Part shown: positions 37,597-49,366 of the stretch, one piece after another
Layout of the letters: each line of letters begins with the position of its first letter
Position numbering within the stretch: the stretch's first letter is position 1
From: Pseudoalteromonas citrea
GTDB taxonomy: Bacteria; Pseudomonadota; Gammaproteobacteria; Enterobacterales; Alteromonadaceae
Length of the DNA: 64,000 nucleotides
Reading direction: 5' to 3'
Assembly: GCF_000238375.3 (NCBI RefSeq)
Contig: NZ_AHBZ03000014.1
Coordinates: 806,001-870,000, forward strand
Position numbers and translations under genes: made by a program
Notes under the pieces: model-generated
Database searches by the model: none
What the model saw: the letters and a program-made list of their open reading frames with translations, nothing else
What the model was told of the DNA's origin: nothing

Positions 37597-38750
37597 AAAT
37601 CATAACAACACAACTCAGCGCACTTATTTTAGGATTATCTATTACAGCGGCCGCGCATGTGAATGCTGCGCCAGTGAACAATGACCCATTAGCAAATAAT
37701 CGTTTTATGCAGGGTGAAAGTAGCACTAGTTATGCGCCAAGCTTTTACTCACCATTTGATTTGTTAAATTTAACAGGGCAAGAACATACGTTAAAATTAA
37801 ATGACATTGAACTTTCTGAACAAGCTCAACGCCCTTTAATGTATGACATTTCATACACAAAGTGGACGCCATGGCGTAGTAATGGACAAACCATTATATA
37901 CAACCATGGTTTTCAATCACATAAAGACTGGTTTAATTATACAGCTGAGTATTTATCAGTATTGGGTTACACCGTTTATGCTTTTGACCGTATCGGCTCA
38001 GGCCGGTCATCAGGCGGGATCACCTTGCACACGGATCTGAACAATACAACTCAACCTGTAATACAGCCAGGCCATATAAATAACTGGAAAACATGGACAT
38101 GGACACTTGACCAAGTCGTAACGCTTGCTCACCAAGATATACCTGAAAATTCGATTACAATTTGGGGTAACAGTTTTGGTGCACATATTGTCACCGCATA
38201 TATGAACCAATACGCCCCAAGCAATGTGTCACAGGCCGTATTTACGACCCCTGGTTTATTCGTTGATTTACCTTTACCCTTCACGTTAGACGAGTTTGTA
38301 ACGAAACAACCATACGACTACTTTCCTTCAAGCATTCCAGAAACAGAAGGCGACCAAGGGGGTAACTACTTCACACAAGATCCGATTTATTTGTGGTCTA
38401 TCCGTCATGATCAGCGTTCTTTAAGAGAGGTAACGCAAAGCTTTTATTATGCAGTCGTTGGCATAGGCCAATATAATTTAAGTAGAGAAGCAATGAATAA
38501 TGATCCGCTTAGCAACTACCCAAGGTTCTACTTACTTGCTGAACAAGACACCATGATGAATAACACTAAAACCCTTGCATACATTAACCGCTCACCAGAA
38601 AATGCTGTAGCAAAGTTTTATCGTGCCTTGGACAATAAACATTTCATTAGTTTCAGCAGTGATATGGAGCAAGCCGTCTTAGATATCCATGACTTTCTAA
38701 ATGAGCGAGACATCGATGAACAAGAAGTATTGGAGTATATCGAGCAATGA
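37593..38750 (+). CDS. Exported alpha/beta hydrolase
   Basis: 385 aa with a signal peptide (IITTQLSALILGLSITAAAHVNAA, probable cut near NAA-PV). The alpha/beta fold is clear: IIYNHGFQSHKDWF (oxyanion region), AFDRIGSGRSSGG, the nucleophile elbow IWGNSFGAH (Ser194), YLLAEQDTMM (acid) and DNKHFISF (His). It is a periplasmic or secreted hydrolase of unknown substrate. It is coupled by 4-bp overlaps to the GH3 gene and to the enolase-type gene, so it belongs to the pathway. It may deacylate or mature the product outside the cytoplasm, or process an imported form. Confidence 0.9.
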   Translation: MKIITTQLSALILGLSITAAAHVNAAPVNNDPLANNRFMQGESSTSYAPSFYSPFDLLNLTGQEHTLKLNDIELSEQAQRPLMYDISYTKWTPWRSNGQTIIYNHGFQSHKDWFNYTAEYLSVLGYTVYAFDRIGSGRSSGGITLHTDLNNTTQPVIQPGHINNWKTWTWTLDQVVTLAHQDIPENSITIWGNSFGAHIVTAYMNQYAPSNVSQAVFTTPGLFVDLPLPFTLDEFVTKQPYDYFPSSIPETEGDQGGNYFTQDPIYLWSIRHDQRSLREVTQSFYYAVVGIGQYNLSREAMNNDPLSNYPRFYLLAEQDTMMNNTKTLAYINRSPENAVAKFYRALDNKHFISFSSDMEQAVLDIHDFLNERDIDEQEVLEYIEQ

Positions 38751-39913
38751 AAATTATAGCCTGTCGCCTTCGTGAGACACATATTCCATTTAAAGTCAGC
38801 TTTAAGCATGCGTTACATACTCGTAAAGAGGTTCAAGGCATTATTTTAGAAGTTGAATTAAGCGACGGTCAGATTGGCTATGGTGAATGTCTTCCTCGTG
38901 ACTATGTCACGGGGGAAACACACCAAAGTGTCATCTCTGCTCTGTCAGATATAGTTCTACCTGCACTATTAAATAAATCGTTTTCAAGTTTCGGTGAGCT
39001 CAAACAGTGGCTCCACTCATTCTTTGAAGTACATAACATAAATAACCGTCAAACATGTGTTTTGGCTATTACTGAATTAGCGCTTATTGATGCATTTGCA
39101 AAATCGACACGGTCGTCGGTTTATAAGCTATTTAGCTCAGATACCACTACCCACGCAATGCCTGATATTCGTTATAGCGGCACTTACTCATTGGGCTCCC
39201 ATGAAGCATTTAAGCAATATCAAAGTGTCTATGACAAGCTATCGTTAACACAATTTAAGGTTAAAGTCGGCACAGACCTAGACGCTGAGTTAGCACTGAT
39301 AGATAAAATTCGCAGTGCTAATTCAGGTGATATTGAAATACGTTTAGACGCCAATGGTGCCTGGGATTTAAACCAAGCCATTGATGCACTTAAAAAATTC
39401 GCTGACAAAGGGGTTGTTTGTTGTGAGCAGCCCATGCCCGTTGAATTAAAAGCGGCATATCCAGAATTAGTCTTGAAGCTTAAAGGCACTATGGACATAT
39501 GTATAGATGAATCACTGTGTCATTATGACGATGCACTTTGGTTTGCTGAAAATGCTGGCGCAACAGTATTTAATTTAAGAGTATCGAAGCTTGGCGGCAT
39601 CTCAGCGTGTTTAGCAATTGCAAAAATAGCACAAGCGCATAACATTGATTGCCAAATTGGCGCGCAAGTTGGTGAAACCGCGATTCTCACAGCCGCAGGG
39701 CATACTCTTGCACAACTTCTACCAAAGTGCCGGTTTTATGAAGGAGCATTTGGTACATACTTACTGGAACAAGATATTACACATCCAAGTGTCATGTTCG
39801 CTCATGCTGGTAAACTCCCGATGTCACTATTGAAGGAAAATGCAGGCTTTGGTATTGAGGTTGATCAAGACTTAATCTCAAAGGTTACCTATCAATCACA
39901 TAACTTCTCTTAA
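38747..39913 (+). CDS. Enolase-superfamily epimerase/racemase (dipeptide epimerase or N-acylamino acid racemase type)
   Basis: 388 aa. An N-terminal capping domain (1-130) precedes the barrel with the muconate-lactonizing-subgroup residues: KVK (Lys171, Lys173), metal ligands Asp201 (LDANGAW), Glu227 (CEQP) and Asp254 (CIDES), and Lys281 (VSKLGG). The KxK plus distal Lys pair is the two-base catalyst for 1,1-proton transfer at an alpha carbon. Relatives include L-Ala-D/L-Glu epimerase, N-succinylamino acid racemase and o-succinylbenzoate synthase. After a GH3 amide synthetase, epimerisation of an N-acyl amino acid is the attractive reading, but a peptide substrate is equally possible. Confidence 0.9.
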   Translation: MKIIACRLRETHIPFKVSFKHALHTRKEVQGIILEVELSDGQIGYGECLPRDYVTGETHQSVISALSDIVLPALLNKSFSSFGELKQWLHSFFEVHNINNRQTCVLAITELALIDAFAKSTRSSVYKLFSSDTTTHAMPDIRYSGTYSLGSHEAFKQYQSVYDKLSLTQFKVKVGTDLDAELALIDKIRSANSGDIEIRLDANGAWDLNQAIDALKKFADKGVVCCEQPMPVELKAAYPELVLKLKGTMDICIDESLCHYDDALWFAENAGATVFNLRVSKLGGISACLAIAKIAQAHNIDCQIGAQVGETAILTAAGHTLAQLLPKCRFYEGAFGTYLLEQDITHPSVMFAHAGKLPMSLLKENAGFGIEVDQDLISKVTYQSHNFS

Positions 39914-39924
39914 GAAACACATAA

Positions 39925-39953
39925 AAAAAGAGCATGGATAACATGCTCTTTTT
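39925..39953 (+). terminator. Terminator of the PKS operon
   Basis: AAAAAGAGCATG-GATAA-CATGCTCTTTTT: a 12-bp perfect stem ending in a T run 12 bp after the enolase-type gene. The A run on the other side lets it also act on the convergent regulator gene. Confidence 0.9.
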
Positions 39954-40018
39954 GCCGAGTGGTTTAATCACTCGCTCCAATCGGGCAGATTGGATTCCAG
40001 GGAAACTCTTCGTTGTAA

Positions 40019-40735
40019 TTAATGCGCTTGCTGCAACAGTTTAAAACCATGTCCATGAATAGTATGGATAAGCGGAAATCCAAACGGCTTATCTAGCTGC
40101 CTTCTTAAATGATACATGTGAGAACGCAAGACATCTGTTGTCGGGGGCTCATCTCGCCATAGGTCCCATTCAAGCTCTTGCTTTGCAACAACGTTCGGTG
40201 AACTTTTTAATAATTTTTTTAATATTTGAAAACCAGTTTGAGTCAGCTTTACTTCTTGACCATCACGTAATACTTGACGATTTTTTATATCAAGTCTCAA
40301 TGGGCCAAGAGTCAAAATGCTATGTTCATCACTTTGAGTTCTGCTCGCTATCGCATTAAGTTTTGCTAACTGCTCTCTAACGGGCGTTAATTCACAATAT
40401 ACGTCGTCTACGCCTTGGCGGTATAAGTTGAGTCGCTCATCTAAGTTAAGCTTGTGTGAATAACTATAAAAAATCACTAACTTTCGAGGTAAATGAGAGC
40501 GTACTTGGGTCACTAATTTAGTCCCAGTTCCGCCTATTAATTTATCTGAGACAAAAATATAATCGAACACATGTTCAGACAACAAGTGCATTGCAGTCAA
40601 AAAATTTCCTGCATAATCAACCGTTACTCCAGCAAATTCAAGCTCATTCAATAAGCTTTCTGAAAGTACGTCATCGCTATAAGCAACAAGTACTCTTGTT
40701 GCACTGCTTAAAGACCTAAAGTTTAACTCTGTCAT
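40019..40735 (-). CDS. OmpR/PhoB-type response regulator with atypical receiver
   Basis: 238 aa. The receiver (about 12-125) keeps the acidic patch (VLVAYSDD) and an Asp in FVSDKLIGG at the phospho-acceptor position. The conserved Lys-Pro pair is replaced (DDVYCELTP), so normal phosphorylation signalling is doubtful. The C-terminal winged helix (about 140-235: LTQTGFQILKKLLK, RSHMYHLRRQLDKP, IHTIHGHGFKL) is intact. No histidine kinase is nearby. It is divergent from the orphan gene at 40925 and convergent with the PKS operon. It may work as a phosphorylation-independent regulator of its neighbour or of the cluster. Confidence 0.88.
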   Translation of the reverse strand: MTELNFRSLSSATRVLVAYSDDVLSESLLNELEFAGVTVDYAGNFLTAMHLLSEHVFDYIFVSDKLIGGTGTKLVTQVRSHLPRKLVIFYSYSHKLNLDERLNLYRQGVDDVYCELTPVREQLAKLNAIASRTQSDEHSILTLGPLRLDIKNRQVLRDGQEVKLTQTGFQILKKLLKSSPNVVAKQELEWDLWRDEPPTTDVLRSHMYHLRRQLDKPFGFPLIHTIHGHGFKLLQQAH

Positions 40736-40820
40736 AAGTGATATTCCCGTTGTTCCTTGGTGTGTGTCATATTTAACCGTGCCTGATAAAATACAACAAT
40801 CGCTGTTCTTCCAATCACAG

Positions 40821-40840
40821 CCCTGTCAGTTTTAACAGGG
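40821..40840 (+). promoter_or_regulatory. lux-box-like palindrome and promoter upstream of the orphan gene
   Basis: CCCTGT-N8-ACAGGG is a perfect 6-bp dyad matching 10 of 12 half-site bases of the lux consensus. A -10-like TAAAAT begins at 40861, exactly 20 bp after the box, the spacing of class II LuxR promoters, and the ATG is at 40925. The regulator gene starts 85 bp away on the other strand. Confidence 0.65.
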
Positions 40841-40924
40841 TAAATATAGGCTGACTTTTTTAAAATTGTCATGAAATTGAAAAGTAGGTCCAATAAGGCC
40901 GAAAAAACCTGAACAGGCGAAATT

Positions 40925-41839
40925 ATGAAGGAAACAGCTTTAAACCAAACGCAAATGTTGATTTGTCAGCGCTTATTTACCCGCGCTGCAACATTAGTCA
41001 ACCGTCCAGGCTGGCGACAAGCTATGAGCATAAACAGTGCCGCAGAAACATTAACACTGTGTTCGGGTGCACAACCGAATCTATTGAACGACGTATTAAG
41101 TAGACTCCCCCTTTCGCACTCTCATTATCAGTTGTGGATGGTACTTGCTATCCCCCTGACGATGTATGATATAGAGCAGCTTAAATCTCATGGCATAAAC
41201 CGTATATATGCACTTAGCCACTGGTTTAATGAATCACAAATGCAAATGAGTATAAAACTCGCAGCTCAACAAGGGATCACGTACTCCGTCTTACCTGATC
41301 CGCTATGTGAACGCCTTAACTTTGGTCGTAATCATTTAATGAAGCGCCTCAGACCTTGGTATTTGAACAGTCAAAGTATTACAGCTCAAGGTCATATCGA
41401 ACCAGTCTTAGCTGCAGACAAAGGTGGATACTTTAGGCATTTCTTACAACGTTTTGATAATTGTATTCTGCCTTGGGAGTACAGACACACCATTGCGACA
41501 TCTTCCCTTAATATTATGTTTGAAAGGTCTCAATCTTCACATATCAGCCTTGTCGATTCAGAGGGTAAGACAATGCTGGATATAGCGGCAACATTAACGC
41601 CAGCAGAACAAGCAGCTGCGTTAAATAACTTCCATGTTAATCAAGATTATGGAGAAGTCTGCCTCGATGGAGCATTAACATTGAGTCATATATTGGGCAG
41701 TCAAAATATGGTCGATGAATCTCAACAAGCGTTGCAATCTGAAGGGGAGCAAACAAAGTATGATGTTATTGGCCAATCCATACTTCAAACGACAACATTT
41801 ACCCCAGAAAATGCATTTTATACGAGTATCGATAAGTGA
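40925..41839 (+). CDS. Orphan protein, possibly a cytidine-deaminase fold lacking zinc ligands
   Basis: 304 aa, soluble, no signal peptide. I do not recognise a named family. By eye, residues 34-95 follow the layout of zinc deaminases. SINSAAETLTL stands where these enzymes have HAE, and LWMVLAIPLTMYDIEQLKSHGINRIYAL resembles the TLEPCxMCxxAIxxxGIxRVxY block, shown here at positions 70-97. The ligand His (Ala39) and both Cys (Leu78, Tyr81) are missing, while Glu41 remains. If the fold is right it is a non-catalytic deaminase relative. It has its own lux-box-like promoter and is divergent from the atypical regulator. Confidence 0.75.
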   Translation: MKETALNQTQMLICQRLFTRAATLVNRPGWRQAMSINSAAETLTLCSGAQPNLLNDVLSRLPLSHSHYQLWMVLAIPLTMYDIEQLKSHGINRIYALSHWFNESQMQMSIKLAAQQGITYSVLPDPLCERLNFGRNHLMKRLRPWYLNSQSITAQGHIEPVLAADKGGYFRHFLQRFDNCILPWEYRHTIATSSLNIMFERSQSSHISLVDSEGKTMLDIAATLTPAEQAAALNNFHVNQDYGEVCLDGALTLSHILGSQNMVDESQQALQSEGEQTKYDVIGQSILQTTTFTPENAFYTSIDK

Positions 41840-41924
41840 AAATATGTTTTTAAAGCAATAAATAACGACTTTACAAAGCAGCCTTTTGACTAAATGGCAC
41901 TCACCCTAAGTTAAAACTCCGTCT

Positions 41925-42693
41925 CCCTGAACTAGTTTCAGGGTCCATGGTTTTCACTTCCTTTTAGGAGTACAAAAATGTGTAAAAATAACAACGGCAA
42001 GCATGAGCGTTATGGATCCTGATCTGCGTCAGGAAGACAATGGTATGAGTACAGAAAAGTATTGGAATAGTAAAGTAGATAAGCGTGCTTGCTCTGGATC
42101 CTGACCCTCGTCAGGAAGACAACGGTGTGGGCGAAATCAAAACACCGCCTCTAAATACAAAACTCCGTCTCCCTGAACTGGTTTCAGGGTCCATGGTTTT
42201 GACTACCTTTAAGCAGTGAAAAAAGTGTACCAATCACAACAGCAAGCATGAGTGTTATGGGTCCTGACCTGCGTCAGGAAGACAACGGTCTAGGCGAAAT
42301 CAAAACGCCGCCTCTAGATACAAAACTCCGTCTCCCTGAACTGGTTTCAGGGTCCATAGTTTCTCACCGCCTTTTAGGAATACAGAAATATGTAAAAATA
42401 ACGATGGTAAGGGTGACTGCTCTGGATCCTGACCTACGTCAGGAAGAGAACGGTGTGAGTTCAATACATCCCTCGGTATGGCCCCTCGGTATAACCTTTC
42501 GTCTCCCTGAACTAGTTTCAGGGTCCATGGTTTCTCACTGCCTTTTATAAATACAGAAATATGTGAAAATAACAACGGTAGCATGAGTGTTTTGAATCCT
42601 GACCTTCGTCAGGAAGACAAAGGTGTGAATGTGAGGGAAATCAAAACATCGCCTCTAAATACAAAACTTCGTCTCCCTGAACTGGTTTCAGGG
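41925..42693. repeat. Array of alternating intergenic palindromes
   Basis: Two palindromes alternate. Type A (CCCTGAACTRGTTTCAGGG) occurs at 41925, 42171, 42334, 42505 and 42675. Type B (TCCTGAC-N4-GTCAGGA, one variant base in copy 1) occurs at 42017, 42099, 42262, 42427 and 42597. From 42099 onward they form a 163-171 bp A/B period with related flanks such as CAAAACNCCGCCTCTA and AGGAAGACAACGG. One A copy is absent between B1 and B2. They resemble REP-type extragenic repeats. Short frames in the array translate to DLRQE and RLPELVSGS and are not genes. The rest of 41840-42773 shows nothing else. Confidence 0.85.
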
Positions 42694-42773
42694 TCCATAG
42701 GGTTTTATTCGAAGCTTTCTCTAACCCTTTTCCCTAAGCAGCTTTCCCCAACTCCTTTTCCTAAACCCAAAAT

Positions 42774-42808
42774 ACAAAAAACCCGTCGCATCTCTGCAAC
42801 GGGTTTCT
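42774..42808 (-). terminator. rRNA operon terminator
   Basis: On the minus strand AAACCCGT-N10-ACGGGTTTTTTG follows the 5S 3' end by about 10 bp: a short GC stem with a T run, typical of rrn operons. Confidence 0.85.
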
Positions 42809-42817
42809 CTAATTTAA

Positions 42818-42935
42818 TGCCTGGCAATGTTCTACTTTCACATGGCAACTGCCACACTATCATCGACGCTGTTTCGTTTCACTTCTGAGTTCGGCATGGG
42901 GTCAGGTGGGTCCAAAACGCTATTGTCACCAAGCA
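42818..42935 (-). rRNA. rrf: 5S ribosomal RNA
   Basis: About 118 nt. Read on the minus strand it begins TGCTTGGTGACAATAGC and ends CATTGCCAGGCA. Its loop segment TGAGTTCGGCATGGGGTCAGG (plus-strand view) is the conserved 5S core. It lies 135 bp after 23S. Ends are set by analogy with E. coli. Confidence 0.93.
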
Positions 42936-43070
42936 AATTTGGTGTGTTAACTCGCTACCGCAAGCCAACTAAATCTGGAATTCTGATAAATATTAATCAA
43001 TCTTACTAATTCTTGTAAAACGCTACTTTAGTAACACTAACTTCTGTCGCTTAAACCACTTTGGCGTTGT

Positions 43071-45959
<2,889 letters not shown>

Positions 45960-46227
45960 ATACAACCCAAAATGGTTTGTATCGTCAAAGACAGTTTAAA
46001 CTTCGCCAGAAGTTAATATTGAATACTAAAGTAGATGCTAATTAATCAATGATTAATTGGCATTGTTTTACTTTTGAAAACTCTTTATAGATACGAATAT
46101 CTATAAGAATTTATTTATCAGCTTTTCCAAATTTTTAAAGAGCAATATTAATTAGTTAATCCCTTAGGATAAAACTAACTAACAATCATCTGTGTGGACA
46201 CTACGAACAAATAAGTTCTAAATCGTA
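45960..46227 (-). other. 16S-23S spacer with boxA, no tRNA
   Basis: 268 bp, AT-rich. On the minus strand TGCTCTTTAAAAATTTGG (about 46127-46144) is a NusB/boxA-type antitermination element. I could not fold any tRNA (no TTC-containing T-arm or CCA end), so this operon belongs to the class without spacer tRNAs. Confidence 0.75.
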
Positions 46228-47766
<1,539 letters not shown>

Positions 47767-48017
47767 AAAAGTTTTGTTGAAACCGAAGTTTCGTGCTCAT
47801 TGAATTCTGATTTTGTTCTTGTTGCCAAGAACGAATTGACTGTGCACTATTATTTTTACTTTTAAAAAAGTAAATTAAAACCAGCTCAAGGCTGAATCTA
47901 TTAATAGCTTATGGTCACTCAGTTCAATTGAGACTCTAAATTTTTTGCGTTGCTTCAATCTAAGAAAGAAGATTCGCTGTTAGAACTCAATCTGTACGAG
48001 TGCCCACACAGATGATT

Positions 48018-48042
48018 GCTTCATATTTTTAAAGAACATTGC
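48018..48042 (-). promoter_or_regulatory. rRNA leader boxA antitermination site
   Basis: On the minus strand TGTTCTTTAAAAATATGAAGC: a boxA-like motif in the leader about 250 bp upstream of the 16S 5' end, where NusB/NusE bind. The 47767-48017 stretch is the AT-rich 16S leader, in which no gene is visible. Confidence 0.65.
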
Positions 48043-48204
48043 GAAGATTAAGCGCTTTGCTTTATCTCGCTAGGGCTGCGAACTTTACGCTTTCCTATTT
48101 TTTTGTCAACACTTAAAGTTAAAAGTTTTTAAATTTAAGTTTTACTTGACGCTAACTCGTTTCAATTTGCTTTTCAGCGTGTTGCTCCGTGTCAGTGGGG
48201 TCGC

Positions 48205-48233
48205 ATTATAGGGAGATGCAGAAAAAGCGCAAG
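48205..48233 (-). promoter_or_regulatory. rrn P1-type promoter
   Basis: On the minus strand CTTGCG (-35, 48228-48233), 17 bp, TATAAT (-10, 48205-48210), then a GC-rich GCGACCCCAC discriminator. This gives a start near 48198. The GC discriminator next to a perfect -10 is the hallmark of stringently controlled rRNA promoters. A-rich sequence upstream (48236-48300) may be UP element and Fis sites. Confidence 0.85.
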
Positions 48234-48399
48234 CGTTTATTTCAATAAAATTACAAAAACATGCACTTCGCTTAAAAAGCATACCAAACACCTCAAAAAA
48301 GACAGAAAAAGTAACAGTAACGTCATATTTCTAGCTACTTTTCTTGCGAGGGAAGTTAAGTATTGTCTATATTTAGCAATACGCAAACATAAAAAGCAA

Positions 48400-48429
48400 A
48401 AAAGCCGTTAATTCTCATTAACGGCTTTT
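48400..48429. terminator. Terminator of cnoX
   Basis: AAAAGCCGTTAAT-TCTC-ATTAACGGCTTTT: a 13-bp perfect stem with T run on the minus strand, 21 bp after the cnoX stop, upstream of the rRNA promoter. Confidence 0.88.
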
Positions 48430-48450
48430 ATATCTGAACTCATGTTACGA

Positions 48451-49308
48451 CTAATATAACAAGCTATACAATTTCCTGCGGTAGGTTGCCGCCAGCGCAT
48501 CACCATCAGGTAAAGAAACGACTATATCTAAATACTGTTTTTTAGCGTCACCAAAGTTTAAATCTTTTCTTAGTACACTAAACAGCAACTCAAGCGCTTG
48601 CTCTTTTTTGCCCGTATCATTAAATAGTGAGGCTAGCTCTACTTTAATGTCGTTATTATCAGGTTCTGCTTCTAACGCTTTGCTCAGAGTTTGGATTTCA
48701 GGAGACTCTTGCGCTTGCAGTGCTTGTGCTAGTTTAGCCACTAAGTTTTGGTAATATGCATCACGCTCTTCTTCTAAAATGCTATCAAGCAATGCTTGAC
48801 CGTCATCTAGCTTCTGGATCTGAATGCAGATATCTGCCAATACCAATTTAACCCGCGAATTAGTTGGGTCTATTTCATACGCTTGCTTTGCAAAATTAAA
48901 GGCACTGTTTTGGTCATCACTTTGCAGTGCCTGCTTTGCTTGATCTAACAAAAGCATCTCAGGCTTTGGTAAATGGTTGGCAAGCGCCTTTTTTATGTCT
49001 TCTTCCGTTTGTGCACCCGGCAGCATTTCTACAGGCGCACCATTTTTTAGCATGACTAATGTAGGTAAAGCTTGTAAGTTTATTTGCTGCGCTAATTGAC
49101 CTGCTAATGCTTGTTGTAAATCGCAGTCTACCGTCGCAACAATAATATGGTCGGTATAAGTCACAGCTAGATTAGTCAAAATTGACGCTTGGGCAACACA
49201 ATCAGGGTTTTGTCCGCTGAAGAAAGTAAGCAGTATTAGTTTTTCTTGGTTTTGCTCACCCAATGTCTGTTGAATATTTTCAGGCGTTAATTGAATTTGG
49301 TTACTCAT
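48451..49308 (-). CDS. cnoX: CnoX/YbbN-type thioredoxin-TPR co-chaperone
   Basis: 285 aa. An N-terminal thioredoxin domain (1-112: EKLILLTFFSGQNPDC, LQALPTLVMLKNGAPVE) is joined to a TPR-like helical domain (115-285). The usual CxxC active site is NPDC (Cys37 only), as in E. coli CnoX (SQHC), so it is not an ordinary disulfide reductase. The family binds unfolded, oxidised proteins and hands them to GroEL/DnaK. It lies downstream of topB, 59 bp away, with its own terminator. Confidence 0.88.
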   Translation of the reverse strand: MSNQIQLTPENIQQTLGEQNQEKLILLTFFSGQNPDCVAQASILTNLAVTYTDHIIVATVDCDLQQALAGQLAQQINLQALPTLVMLKNGAPVEMLPGAQTEEDIKKALANHLPKPEMLLLDQAKQALQSDDQNSAFNFAKQAYEIDPTNSRVKLVLADICIQIQKLDDGQALLDSILEEERDAYYQNLVAKLAQALQAQESPEIQTLSKALEAEPDNNDIKVELASLFNDTGKKEQALELLFSVLRKDLNFGDAKKQYLDIVVSLPDGDALAATYRRKLYSLLY

Positions 49309-49366
49309 ATTTGCTTTCTGTGATGTATTTTCTTCTTATATAGTGGCAAAAATCTTATTTACAAGC

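Noticed and set aside
38054-38070. ACCTGT followed by ACAG inside the hydrolase gene
   Set aside because: The half-sites are separated by 2 bp, not 8, and lie in coding sequence, so it is not a lux box.
42248-42550. Open frames inside the repeat array encoding DLRQE and RLPELVSGS segments
   Set aside because: They are translations of the intergenic palindromes, recur in every unit, and have no ribosome-binding site or family support.
41925-42693. CRISPR array
   Set aside because: Unit length is about 165 bp with two alternating palindromes, the intervals are themselves related, and no cas genes are nearby.
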